A DNA stretch of 64,000 nucleotides, taken from the NCBI GenBank assembly GCA_013400115.1, contig VXBP01000359.1, forward strand, positions 682,001 through 746,000, given 5' to 3'. Below are positions 34,511 to 44,980 of this stretch, one piece after another. The notes below the pieces were generated by a model, which ran no database searches, had not been told where the DNA came from, and saw nothing but the letters and a program-made list of their open reading frames with translations. Made by a program: the position numbers and the translations under genes. Each line of letters opens with the position of its first letter. Position 1 is the stretch's first letter. Source of the stretch: Rhinopomastus cyanomelas (taxonomy: Eukaryota > Chordata > Aves > Bucerotiformes > Rhinopomastidae).

Positions 34511-35304
34511 CATGGGTGAGGGATTAGAGAGCGCTGTCAGCAGGCTTGCTGATGACACAGAGCTGGGAGGAGTGGCCATTCAGTGGGACCTGGACAGGCT
34601 GGAGAGCTGGGCAGGGAGAAATCTGATGAAATTTAACAAGGGCAAGTGTAGAGTCTTGCATCTGGGCAAGAACAACCCACCAGTTGGGGAGTGACCTGCT
34701 GGAGAAAGGGACCTGGTGGTCCTGGTGGACAGCAGGATGACCGTGTGCCCTTGTGGCCAAGAGGGCCAACAGCATCCTGGGGTGGATCAGAAGTGGAATG
34801 GTTAGCAGATCGAGAGAGGTTCTCCTCTCCCTCTACTCTGCCCTGGTGAGACCACATCTGGAGTGTTGTGTCCAGTTCTGGGCCCCTCAGTTCCACAGAA
34901 CTGCCAGAGAGAGTCCAGCACAGAGCCACAAAGATGATAAAGGAGGTGGAGCATCTCCCTTACAAGGAGAGGCTGAGGGACCTGGGTCTCTTCAGCTTGC
35001 TGAAACAAAGACTGAGGGGTGACCTCATTTATATCTATAAACACATAAAGGGTGGGTGTCAGGAAGATGGAGCCAGGCTCTGCTCAATGTCATCTAGTGA
35101 TAGGACAAGGGGCAGTGGGTGTCAGCTGGAACAGAGGAGGTTCCATATAAATATCAGAAGGAACTTCTTCCCAGTGAGGGTGATGGAGCCCTGGAATGGG
35201 CTGCCCAGGGTAGTTGTGGAGTCTCTTTCTTTGGCAGTGTTCAAAACTCACCTGGACGTGTTCCTGTGCGACTTGGTCTAGGTGATCCTACTGTGTCATC
35301 TATA
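34511..35304 (+). mobile_element. Longest CR1 copy here, with RT active-site remnant; 3' tip missing
   Basis: This copy reaches furthest 5' of any in the window. The first frame (34,512-34,694) contains the reverse transcriptase catalytic box as LADD followed by TELGG, then WDLDRLESWAGRNLMKFN and CRVLHLGKNN. A stop and frameshift follow; then KRANSILGWIRSGMVSRS (34,756 on), RPHLECCVQFWAPQF, MIKEVEHLPYKERLRDLG and SSDRTRGSGCQLEQRRFHIN to LDVFLCDLV at 35,281. The element stops at GGTGATCCTACTGTGTC, so the last ~65 bp including the GATGATCTTTCGAGG end are absent and an AT-rich TATA-type tract begins. Confidence 0.96.
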
Positions 35305-35362
35305 CATGTAAATATATATCTATAAATACATCTCTGTAATGTCTATAGCTATCTATAAGTGT
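35305..35362. repeat. AT-rich TCTATA-type low-complexity tract
   Basis: Imperfect units such as TAAATATATATCTATAAATA and ATCTATAAG make up a short microsatellite-like stretch directly adjoining the truncated 3' side of the preceding CR1. Confidence 0.8.
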
Positions 35363-35932
35363 ACATTTATTTAATAGTGGCGCAGGAGCTTGGTCAGAGA
35401 GTACAGCTGTCACTTTGGCAGTGCCTCTTTAAATGCTGGAAGGTTCACTGGGCTTTATTTAAAGACAATTCTTGTTTCTCGTGTTCCGCTGCCCACACAC
35501 ACAAGCTACTGCGTTTGCTGGCTGTGAGCAGTGCCTGAACTATGAGGGCTCTCTACTGATCACACCAGCCTCCGTTTGCATTATTTAGCTCTTGAAGAGC
35601 ATCTGCGGAGCATCCATCAGCATGGGGGGTGTGTGCCACCACCATATGGGCTGCCAACTGCTGGTGGAGCCAAGGAGGTGCTGTTATGCTCCCGTATATC
35701 CCTGTACAACGGCACCGTTAACATCTGGCAGAGCGTGGCACGGCTCGCTTTGTGGTGCAGAGCAGCCGATCGCTCACTCCTAACTGCCGTGCGGAGCCTT
35801 AACGGGAGAGACGGTGCCGACTTGAACGTGGAGTTAGGGGAGCAGCAACAACTGAGCTGTGCAGGGCATCACAAGGGAGGTTCACACGCTGAGATTTTGT
35901 TCCTCCCATCGGTGCAGAAGCTGTTCTTTGAG
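35363..35932. other. Unique non-coding stretch
   Basis: No repeat is seen. A 126-codon plus frame (35,576-35,956) runs into the following CR1 and is not convincing. Confidence 0.4.
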
Positions 35933-36330
35933 TTCATAGAATCACAGACTGGTTGAGGTTGGAAGGGATCTCAGAGATCACCCAGTCCCAACCCCTGCCG
36001 TGGGCAGCGACACTTCTTACCAGACCTGGTTGTCCAAAGCCCCCTCCAACCTGGCCTTGAACACTCCCGGGGATGGAGCAACCACAGCCTCACTGGGCAG
36101 CCAGTTCCAGTGCCTCAGCTCCCTCTCACAAGGAGGAATTTCTTCCTCAGATGTCATCTAAATCTCTTCTCTTTTAGCTTGAACCCATCCCCCTTGTCCT
36201 ATCACTACAGTCCTTCAAAACTGATCCCTCTCCAGCTTTCCTGTAGCCCCTTTAGGTACTGGGAGCTGCTTTAAGATCCCCCTGGAGCTTGCTCTTCTCC
36301 AGGCTGGACAGCCCCAGCTCCCTCAGCCTT
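35933..36330 (-). mobile_element. CR1 fragment (minus), older subfamily
   Basis: TTCATAGAATCACAGACTGG, GGTTGGAAGGGATCTCAGAG, TGGGCAGCGACACTTCTTAC, CCTTGAACACTCCCGGGGAT, AGGAATTTCTTCCTCAGATG, CCCCCTTGTCCTATCACTAC, and on to CAGGCTGGACAGCCCCAGCT at the 5'-truncated right end. It corresponds to the same subfamily as 24.9 and 54.2 kb. Confidence 0.95.
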
Positions 36331-36471
36331 CAGATGGTCCAAATGGCCCTTCTGATAGTGCTGCATCCAGCAGAGATGGGGAAGGCAGCAGCTACAGGGC
36401 AAGTTCCCTCACAGTCACTGGGAAGGAGGAACTGATGCCACACTGGCTTGATTCTTATCAAGTTATCAAAC

Positions 36472-36622
36472 ATCAGAACAGGCTGCCCAGGGCAGTGGTG
36501 GGGTCCCAGTCCCTGCAGAGATTCAAAGGGCACATAGACACAGTGTTAAGGACGTGGTTCACTTGGTTGGACCTGGTGATCTTAAAGGTCTCTTCCAACC
36601 AGAGGTGCTATGTGATTCAGCA
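36472..36622 (+). mobile_element. CR1 3' fragment
   Basis: CAGAACAGGCTGCCCAGGGC, GGGGTCCCAGTCCCTGCAGA, ATTCAAAGGGCACATAGACA, TTGGACCTGGTGATCTTAAA, GGTCTCTTCCAACCAGAGG. It is a short 3' piece with a poor tail. Confidence 0.88.
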
Positions 36623-36848
36623 ATATTTTGGCTTATGTTGTGGTTTACTGCTCTAGGGCCCGAATGTCCAATTAGGTGCTGAGTGACCACGTGTTTGCTC
36701 GGAGCTGTTACGAAGTCTTCTGTTTGCAACCACAGTTCCTGCCCTCCAGCTACAGGCAGAAAGGATCGTGTGGTTTCCTTCTTCTCATTGCTTTGTGCCC
36801 CTTCCTCCGTCCTGAAGCTGCTCCAAGCTTTCAGTTCGCACCTGTCTT

Positions 36849-36953
36849 CACAGAATCACAGCACATTAGGGATTGGAAGGGACCTCCACAGATCATCCAG
36901 TCCAGTCCCCCTGCCACAGCAGGATCACCCAGACCAAGTCACACAGGAAAGTC
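36849..36953 (-). mobile_element. CR1 3' tip (minus), common family
   Basis: TCACAGAATCACAGCACATT, AGGGATTGGAAGGGACCTCC, AGTCCAGTCCCCCTGCCACA and AGACCAAGTCACACAGGAAA. This piece lies inside a 229-codon plus frame, which shows that frame is not a real gene. Confidence 0.94.
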
Positions 36954-38326
36954 ACTGGCTGACTTGTATCACAGCTCACAGGTCCAGTGTCACGGGGAAG
37001 CCCTGTTTCAGACGAGGTCTGCCTCAAAGACCTCCTCTTCTCAGGGTGCCCCAGGCTGCAGCCGTTGCCAAAAGCCTGTCAGAGAGTCTGGACAAGGTCA
37101 TGACTGCAGCTCCTGGGGGGCTGGTGGAACCGGACTCGGCAGCTCGTTGGTAGACTCCTTCGTTGTCTTTAGGAAGGTCCTCAGCTCCGGGAATCGCGGC
37201 TGTCAGAGAGATGATCCTTACAGGCTGCGGAGTTACTTATCCAGCCTGTCGAGCCTCGTTACATTAGGAAGCTCCATGGCAGAAGATCTCCGAAATTTAT
37301 CTTTTGTGTTCATGGGAGGAAATGATGGCCTCGCTAAGGAAGCTGCAAATTTAATTATACAGTAGATTTCCTCACAGACAGAATTTCCCAGGACCTCAGT
37401 GCGTCAGCGCTCGCTTTGGACTCTTCACCCTCAGCGCTGCCTGCGGGGTTGGCTGCTGAGACCCTTCGAGCGGCGCTGTTCATCCAGAGCGGGGCCCGGG
37501 TCTGCTCCCCTGATCCACGCGGCGCTGTGTGTCCTTCCTGAGGAGGCCAGGGGATTCCCTGGTTAACGTGAGCCCTTAATTGCTGCTTTAAGTTCTTTAT
37601 TAAGCGTTATCTGCTCCCGTTGAGCCGAGAGGCCCGTGTGCTCTTCCAGGAGCTGACTCACCGCGTGCCCGCAGATAAGTCGCTCAGCTGAGCGGTGCCT
37701 CAAATAGCGGCGCTTTCCCTTCGCAAGCACTTTCCCTCTGTGTGCTGGAGTTGAGGAAGAGACTTCACAAGGTCATCACCATCACTGAGGCAAGCGATGG
37801 CACGCACTTGCCCCAGCTCTAGCAATTCAGCCGTGACCTCGTCATCCCGCGCCACTCACTGGACCAGTCGCCTCCCCAAATTGTCCCTCAAATGCCAACC
37901 GTTGGGCCGGGGTTAGGAGTCACTGCTGAGTTCCACATACTCTTCCCTAAGTCCTCTCTTTGTGTGACTTTTGCAGTAGCCAAGGAGACACTTCCAGAAC
38001 AGCTGAGGTGTTAGAAAGACTTTCCTGGCAGCTTTGAGAAGGAGCCCCTTTGGACAGCAACTGCAGAGCTTGAGCTAATGACCTCCCTCCCACTTGTGTC
38101 TGCCCGTTCCTCTGCCTCTGGAGAGCTCTAGATTCTTCTCTTGGCTCACAAGAGTTCTGAACAAGCAGATCTTTTTAGGACAAAAAGGTTCAGTACAGGT
38201 GCACTTCACATAACAGCCCTTTCAAATCAGTCCCCGTTTCCATCAGTGTCCTGGTGGGTGCTGCTTCCCCTATGGAAGTAAAAGATGATTCATTGCCCCA
38301 CCAGCAGAGGTAAGCAGATTTTGTTG
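36954..38326. other. Unique stretch with CpG-rich block
   Basis: Between about 37,400 and 37,730 I count 26 CpG in roughly 345 bp, well above the rest of the window. No exon or promoter motif is convincing, but such a block may be an unmethylated regulatory element. Confidence 0.4.
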
Positions 38327-38436
38327 AATCATAGAATCATCAGGGATTGGAAGGGACCTCAAAAGATCATCCAGTCCAATCCCCCTGCCAGAGCAGGATC
38401 ACCCAGACCGAGTCACGCAGGAACACATCCAGGCGT
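38327..38436 (-). mobile_element. CR1 3' tip (minus), left arm of an inverted pair
   Basis: TCATAGAATCATCAGGGATT, GGGACCTCAAAAGATCATCC, CCCCTGCCAGAGCAGGATCA, CAGGAACACATCCAGGCG. Followed by unique DNA with an 11-G run (38,465-38,475) and then a plus-strand copy. Confidence 0.95.
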
Positions 38437-38567
38437 TGAAGTGTGTGAACAATCAGGCTTGTTTGGGGGGGGGGGTCCTACCTGAATAAATAAGCAAACA
38501 CTTTCCCAGGCTGCTAGGTGGGTTTTTTCAAGTCACCTCATTCCTATTTTGTTGTCCCTTCTCAGTG
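38437..38567. other. Spacer of the inverted CR1 pair
   Basis: About 130 bp of sequence not matching CR1, carrying an uninterrupted run of 11 G at 38,465-38,475. Confidence 0.6.
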
Positions 38568-38726
38568 CCCCCAGGGTGGTTGTGGAGTCTCCTCTGGAGA
38601 CGTTTAAGACCCACCTGGATGTGTTCCTGTGTGACTTGGTCTAGATGATCCTGCTGTGTCAGGGGGATTGGACTGGGTGATCTTTCGAGGTCCCTTCCAA
38701 CCCCTAATGTTCTGTGATTCTGTGAA
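38568..38726 (+). mobile_element. CR1 3' fragment, right arm of an inverted pair
   Basis: GCCCCCAGGGTGGTTGTGGA, GTCTCCTCTGGAGACG, GTGTTCCTGTGTGACTTGG, GATGATCCTGCTGTGTCAGG, and GATCTTTCGAGGTCCCTTCC with a TTCTGTGATTCTGTGA tail. It overlaps in element coordinates with the minus copy to its left, so the two could pair as a hairpin. Confidence 0.95.
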
Positions 38727-40481
38727 ACCCCCAGTCCTCCCCTGGTGGGGCACAAGGGGCACCTGCCTGCACCCTCCCTGCACTCCAGTTCTCTCGGGAT
38801 GCGTCTCCGTAAGGAGCAGTGCTGCTGACTAAGTGTATGAGTAGATCTCAGTAACTTCTTTTCACTAGGAAGCTCATGTTTGGAATCAACCTAAGATTCC
38901 CTGGAGCTGAGCAGCCCCAGGTCTCCTCCCATGGCTTATCATTGTACTTTTCTTTAAAACTGTTTTGCTTCCCTTTCAGCGTGTTTTTGCTGCTGTGATC
39001 CTCCCCAGGACCTCCCTCTGCGACAAGCGGCTCCTCTGTGCTGACCAAAGCAACCTTCGTGCTGGTGTCACACCTATTCCCGACACATCCCCTCATCTCC
39101 GCTCAAGCCTCGGATCCCAAACACCCCCACAAGGTTAGAGACACCTTTTCTATCTCATCCTCACACACGGCTCCTAACTGGTACCTCACTGGCACCTGTG
39201 TGGGTGGCATCTGGCCCCACTGCAGGCAGCCACGCTGTCGGGTTCTCGGGGATGCAGAGAGGCTGCGGTGTTCTGGGTGTGTTCTGTATGTGAGCGTCGT
39301 CGTTGTCTTTCTTCTAAAGCACCGTTAGATGCTGCACGGTCCGTGATGAAGCAAGAAATTCCTGAGCTTTCACTGTGTCTAGCTCATTGATTTTTAAGAG
39401 TCTGGGAGTTTGGAGCCTCTGGAAGCAGCTTGACGCGTTGGACGAAACCTGCAAATCCTGCCAATTGCCACGGAAAGGTGAGAGAGGTGAAAAAAATCAT
39501 TTTACACTGTAGACTTTGGCTCATTTCTTGTTCCTGAGAAAACAACTTTTGCCAGCAAAAGCAAAACCCGCAGCGCGTGGGGTGGGGAACAGAAAGGCAA
39601 ACAGCTAGGGCTGCGCTAGAGCCGCGCTGTGTGCCCTCTGCGCCCCGACCACCGCGGCGAGGACCGGCTCATGCAGACCCCAGCTGCTCCTCCAGCCTCC
39701 TCGAGACTTGATTTGCAGAAGTCCCCAGTGCAGGAAGGTGACCAGGGCCGTCGGGGCTGCAAGGACAAGCGGGCCACGTTGCAGTGGCTGTAGCTCAGTG
39801 TGGTTTCCTTCAGCTCAGCCTTAACCTAATATTTTCTTTAACAGCCAAGTGATGGGCTCCTTCCCTTTTGGAAGCTTCTCAAGCAAGATGCAATTGTGAT
39901 TCTATAATCTTCCTGCTGACAAGCACCCTGTCATTCTTTAACCCCTGCTTTCAGCATCATCCCAGCATCAGCCTTTGGCTCCTACTGATAGCAAACTGGT
40001 ATCTTGCTGCATCTTCAGTGATCGTAAGGACACGGGTAGGACAGGGTTTGGAAGGAGCAGTGAGGTCTGTCACTGGACCAACTGCTGCAGCTGGGAAGAA
40101 GCTTTTGAGGGCGCAGAGAAGCAAGTGTCTGTGCTGCGGTGACAGACTAATCCCTCTGAGGAACCCATAGCACTCCACAGGGCCCAGGGAGGTGACTCAG
40201 CCATTTCTGTGGGGTTTGCTCACCCAAACAAAACGCGTGGAAGGGTTTGTCTCACCTCCCCAGGACCAAGTCCCAGCTGCTGTGCGGCGCAGCGGCGTAA
40301 GCTCCAACAGGCTCCGTTTCCTATCTCACTGCAGCACCAGGGAGGGAGGTGGGAGATAGCATCTTTTACTGGCAGGGTAACTCCTCTGACAGAGCATGAA
40401 GGGAGGAAAGGAACATCACTCCCGAGGGGTTTAACTTGCTCCATCTAAGGTGAAAAAAGGAAGACGAGAAGGGGAGGAGAA
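38727..40481. other. Unique stretch with CpG-rich block
   Basis: No gene is recognised. At 39,568-39,668 there are about 12 CpG in 100 bp (for example GAGCCGCGCTGTGTGCC and ACCACCGCGGCGAGGACCGG). No downstream splice donor or TATA motif stands out. Confidence 0.4.
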
Positions 40482-40565
40482 ATCCTGCTCTGGCAGGGGG
40501 TTGGACTCGATGATCTCTTGGGTCCCTTCCAACCCCTAACATCCTATGATCCTATGATCCTATGA
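40482..40565 (+). mobile_element. CR1 3' tip with intact 8-bp tail repeat
   Basis: ATCCTGCTCTGGCAGGGGGT, TGGACTCGATGATCTCTTGG, GTCCCTTCCAACCCCTAAC followed by three perfect ATCCTATG units, the typical 8-bp terminal repeat of CR1. This is the clearest tail in the window. Confidence 0.95.
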
Positions 40566-40756
40566 ACTAAAAACCAAAATATAATGAAAAAAACCTGAGA
40601 GTAAAATACTTGCTGTGAAGAGCCAGGATGTTCTTAAGCCGTCGCTGACACTCCTTATGGAAAGTGCTCAGCAGGTATTCACCAGTTGCTGTGTTTGTAG
40701 AGGAAATTGTGCTGTTCAGGTGCCCTCAGTGCCCCGTGTCTGTTCCCTGTCTGATA

Positions 40757-40788
40757 TCACAGAACGTTAGGAATTGGAAGGGACCTTG
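40757..40788 (-). mobile_element. Very short CR1 tip (minus)
   Basis: CAGAACGTTAGGAATTGGAA then GGGACCTTG, stopping where a second minus CR1 begins. Only ~30 bp of element. Confidence 0.8.
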
Positions 40789-41060
40789 TTCATAGAATCA
40801 CAGAAGCATTTGGTTGGAAGGACCCCAGAGCTCACTCAGTCCCAACCCCCTGCCATGGGCAGGGACACCTCTCACCAGACCAGGTTGCCCACAGCCCCAT
40901 CAAACCTGGCCTTGAGCACTTCCAGGGATGGAGCAGCCCCAACTCCCTTTCCTTGCAGTCACTGGGATGGAGGGATTGTTATCACAGTAGTTTGGTATTC
41001 CCTGGGCAACCTGTTCCAGTGCCTCCGCACCCTCACCGGAAGGGATTGTCCCCAGGATCT
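40789..41060 (-). mobile_element. CR1 fragment (minus), older subfamily with insertion
   Basis: TTCATAGAATCACAGAAGCA, GGTTGGAAGGACCCCAGAG, CCCTGCCATGGGCAGGGACA, CCAGACCAGGTTGCCCACAG, CCTTGAGCACTTCCAGGG. An extra ~55 bp (about 40,944-40,999) separates the block ending GCCCCAACT from CTGGGCAACCTGTTCCAGTG, compared with other copies. The right part is diverged and the edge is approximate. Confidence 0.9.
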
Positions 41061-42353
41061 GATTTGCCACATCCTCCCTGTGTCTGCATTTAGCAGCTGA
41101 AGTGCTTTGGGGCAGCGCGTCTGATGCGTCACACCGACACTTTGAGTTGGTCTCGGCAGCATCTCCCTCTGTCAGAGATCCCACTAGAGCTGGCTGGGCT
41201 GTGGCCGATGTTACTCAAGTAAAGGTGACATCACAACCCGCAGCCAAGGGACTACCAATACTGATAGTATTTCTGAAGGCCAGCGAGTGCTGAGCATCCT
41301 TCAGCAATGACTGTCCTTCAGTGCTGAGTGTCCTCTAGTGCTGTCACCCTCAGCTAGGACTCGTGGCCCTGCGCTTGCCGTGCAAGCAGAAGTGTTCCTG
41401 TTCAAGAGCTTTGAGAAAACCCCAGCAGACAACACAGTAGCTGCATTTGCCAGAGCCAGCCATCCGCACCCCGACTCAAAACGCACCGAACAGAGTGCTG
41501 TGAGAGATCTTTTGTTGTTCCTCCCTCAATAAGGGCACTAAATCAGGCTAAGCTAAAAATTTTATAGCTACAGCTGGTTTTGGCTGATGCAGATGCAAGG
41601 TTTCAATCACAACACACGGGGAAAGCGTATTTCTTCCCCTTCCCTCCCATAACTCAGGAGAGCTGCTGTCCTGCTTTTCCCGAAGCTCTTCAGAAATTAC
41701 TATCTTTGGGTGGTGGAAGCTGCAGCCAGGAAACAGAACCCAGCAGGAACTTGTTTGCTTGAGAGCAAATGGGGAAGGTGGACTTGGATGCTTTCAACTA
41801 GGATTCGCTTGCTAGCCAGGACCAGGACCACTAAACATTTGCAAGTGGCCTCCGTTTCAGAATCATGACAATTTATTACCTGGGCTTCTCTCTGAAAGCG
41901 CGAGGCTGAGGAAGCTGCAGCGGATCAGCGAGCGGTTTATTTTTCCATGTCCTCTGCTGCTCGCCGTGCAGCTCCGTGATGCGATGTCCTTGCTGTGGAC
42001 GCAGTGCACAACCACCAAACCTCAACTGCTACCTGGTGGAGCTCAGCTGTCATTATCTCTTCTCCTGCTTTTCAAGCATCAGCACTTCAGAGCGTCTGGG
42101 AGCAGCAGAGGGAGGATTTAGTGTCCTTGCCTGCCGTGTGCCTGGGCAGCTGCTGGCCCCACTCGGGACATGGGATGCCAGAGAAGCACAGGGTCCGCAC
42201 GAGAAGCCGGAGGCCCTCAGCTCCAGCTGGTTTGTCTCCTCTCTCATTATTGAATGATTCAGGAGTTGGTCTGGAGGAACAAACCCTGCAGCACCGAAAC
42301 ACAGTCCGGGTGGATTCCAGGCCCAGCTAAACCCTGACGCCTTGTGTAGGAGC
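41061..42353. other. Unique non-coding stretch
   Basis: No gene is seen. A loose short-unit repetition of CAGTGCTGAGTGTCCTCTAG type occurs at 41,283-41,342. Overlapping frames at 41,976-42,330 on both strands are of chance character. Confidence 0.4.
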
Positions 42354-43052
42354 TTGAAGAGCTGCAGCTGTGAACACAGAGGTCAGAGGACAGGCTGCGT
42401 CTCTGGCTGCTTCTGAGCATCTTGTTGAGTGTAGCGCACGGCCAGACTGGGGCTGCCCTTTGTAAAGGGGTTCAAGTGGAGTTTGAACGCCCACCTCGAG
42501 GATACGGGCTTTACTGCCTGTTAGCTGTGGTGCTCTGGAGGCAGCTGCCAACTCAGAAAACACCGAGCTGCTGAGAGGTGGAAGTCAGGAGCAGTGTCTG
42601 GAGTGGGGCAGCATCTGCTCAGGACCTGTCTGCCCTTGCAACCTGCCCTCAGCATCACTTGGCTGCCGGTGCGAGCCACAGGATGCTGAGCCAGACAGAC
42701 CCTTGATCCTGCAGCTTTTCAGCTGATCTTGCAGTCTGCTGTTGAGCAGAAGGGTTCTCTACAGCTTGTTGTACCTCCCTCCTCTTGAAGCAACAGTGTT
42801 TAGGCCTTCTGAGTGCTGGGAGATGTGTTCTTCTCACCCACAGGAATGCAGGAGGCACCTTTGGGACCAGGAAGTCTAGAACTCTCTCTTCAGCCCCGTT
42901 CCTCTGTGTGAAATGCTCCTCAGCAGTGTTTCAAGGGGCTGGCAGTCCCCGTGTCCTCCCCGCAGCAGCACACACCCCCAATGCTGCTGTCAGCGTAGGT
43001 CTGGTTGCAGGGTGTAGTGAAAAATCTGCCCACCTTGTAGCCTTTCTGTTTT
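42354..43052. repeat. 700-bp duplication, copy 1
   Basis: Identical in layout to 43,054-43,752 at a constant offset of exactly 700 bp with no indels. By direct comparison I count 8 substitutions in 699 bp (42,489; 42,491; 42,613; 42,942; 42,961; 42,980; 42,996; 43,009), about 1.1%. It ends directly at the N at 43,053. The content is non-coding and shows no CR1. Confidence 0.97.
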
Positions 43053-43053
43053 N
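43053..43053. other. Assembly gap (single N)
   Basis: The only ambiguous base in the window, placed exactly between the two copies of the 700-bp duplication. A one-base N is a common placeholder where scaffolding estimated a zero or negative gap. Confidence 0.97.
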
Positions 43054-43752
43054 TTGAAGAGCTGCAGCTGTGAACACAGAGGTCAGAGGACAGGCTGCGT
43101 CTCTGGCTGCTTCTGAGCATCTTGTTGAGTGTAGCGCACGGCCAGACTGGGGCTGCCCTTTGTAAAGGGGTTCAAGTGGAGTTTGAACTCTCACCTCGAG
43201 GATACGGGCTTTACTGCCTGTTAGCTGTGGTGCTCTGGAGGCAGCTGCCAACTCAGAAAACACCGAGCTGCTGAGAGGTGGAAGTCAGGAGCAGTGTCTG
43301 GAGTGGGGCAGCGTCTGCTCAGGACCTGTCTGCCCTTGCAACCTGCCCTCAGCATCACTTGGCTGCCGGTGCGAGCCACAGGATGCTGAGCCAGACAGAC
43401 CCTTGATCCTGCAGCTTTTCAGCTGATCTTGCAGTCTGCTGTTGAGCAGAAGGGTTCTCTACAGCTTGTTGTACCTCCCTCCTCTTGAAGCAACAGTGTT
43501 TAGGCCTTCTGAGTGCTGGGAGATGTGTTCTTCTCACCCACAGGAATGCAGGAGGCACCTTTGGGACCAGGAAGTCTAGAACTCTCTCTTCAGCCCCGTT
43601 CCTCTGTGTGAAATGCTCCTCAGCAGTGTTTCAAGGGGCTGTCAGTCCCCGTGTCCTCCCTGCAGCAGCACACACCCCCGATGCTGCTGTCAGCGAAGGT
43701 CTGGTTGCGGGGTGTAGTGAAAAATCTGCCCACCTTGTAGCCTTTCTGTTTT
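43054..43752. repeat. 700-bp duplication, copy 2
   Basis: Second copy of the segment at 42,354. It begins TTGAAGAGCTGCAGCTGTGA just after the N and continues without a break into unique sequence (TTTTCCCCTTTGTC) at 43,753, while copy 1 is continuous with unique sequence on its left. Each copy is thus joined to only one side's unique flank. Confidence 0.97.
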
Positions 43753-44980
43753 CCCCTTTGTCTTTGGTCCCTTTTAAAAGAGAGCAGGGTTTAGCCCACA
43801 TCTCCAACTCGTGCTGTAGAGCAGCTGCATTTACTTACCACAGATTTGCCCTTTGCATCAGAAAACAACCTTTTGGGGCTGTAAGAACTGCACCGGCTGC
43901 TGCTTTGAAGCTTGAAGCAACAGGCTCTTCTCACTGGAAGGACACATTATTAGCCCAAAACTAACCACATTATTTTACACATCCCAGCTGCCCTCATTCT
44001 TTGTGCCTAAGGGGCCTCTGAGCAAAAGGTGTCAATTGGAGCTCACAGCCAAGGAAACTCACTTATGGAGATATTGGGTTTCTCTGCGCCGTCGGTGCCA
44101 GACGGGCTGCGCTCGCTTCTCTCACCGGGCAGCTGCTGGGTTTTTCCTACCCAGTGGCTGGGTTGGAGCTGTGTCTGTGGTGCTGCTCTTTGTGGCAGGC
44201 ACTCCTGAGCATGAGGAATGGGAGGCTGGCACCCCGTTGCATTAACTAGCCCCTCATGTTTTGTGGGGTTTAGCCACGAGCCAAGTCCTCAGGGAAAGGT
44301 GTGTGTCAGGACGCTGCCCCGCGAGGCTGCGGGAGAAGCTGTCCAAGCAGGGAGGAGAAGGGATGAGGCTGGGCAAGGCTCGGCTAGAGCTCCGTGCGTC
44401 CTGGTGGTTAAACACTCGACCCGAGTGCTGGGGAGGGGACTGGGCACTGCCTTAATCCCCACCAGAGCCAGCAGCCCCAGGCACAGGGACACCACGCTGA
44501 CACCCCCTCCAGATCCAGCAGCTTTCGGACCGTGGATCCCTGCAGGCACAGACGGGAGGGAGAGGACTCCGACACCCTTCAGCTTGAGGCCAGAGGAGTG
44601 GGAAGACGTTGCCAGTGAGCCGCTCCTGCCTAATGAACTGCTCCTTTTCTCTGCAGCAGCAGATAAGAGCAATTAAACACGAGATAGCAGATTAATGATT
44701 ACTGCGAAGCCGTGCCAGCTCGCGGTGACAAATCTGTGTAGCTCTTCACTGCGGTGGTGGGCGAGGTGCTCAGGCGGCGAGGTACCCTCTGTGTGGCAAA
44801 TCACTCAAAGACGATGCAAAGCGAGAGCGTCTGGCGCGTGTCACGTTCATTAGTTATCGCTGCGGAGGAGACTGGGAGCTAGAGCCGCTGACGTGCAACT
44901 TGCTGCCTCTGCCAAAGGTTAGGCTGGGCCCAGCTGCCACCCGGGGAACCAGGCAGGCTTTAGGCCTTGTCTTTTGGGAA
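43753..44980. other. Unique stretch with CpG-rich segment
   Basis: No repeat is recognised. At 44,701-44,900 I count 18 CpG in 200 bp, next to AT motifs such as AGATTAATGATTACTG (44,689) and TTCATTAGTTATCGC (44,846), a mixture typical of vertebrate regulatory DNA. Frames of 127-159 codons at 43,485-44,676 overlap on both strands and are not recognised. Confidence 0.4.

Noticed and set aside
36676..37365. 229-codon plus frame
   Set aside because: It runs through a minus-strand CR1 tip at 36,849-36,953, so it is a chance frame.
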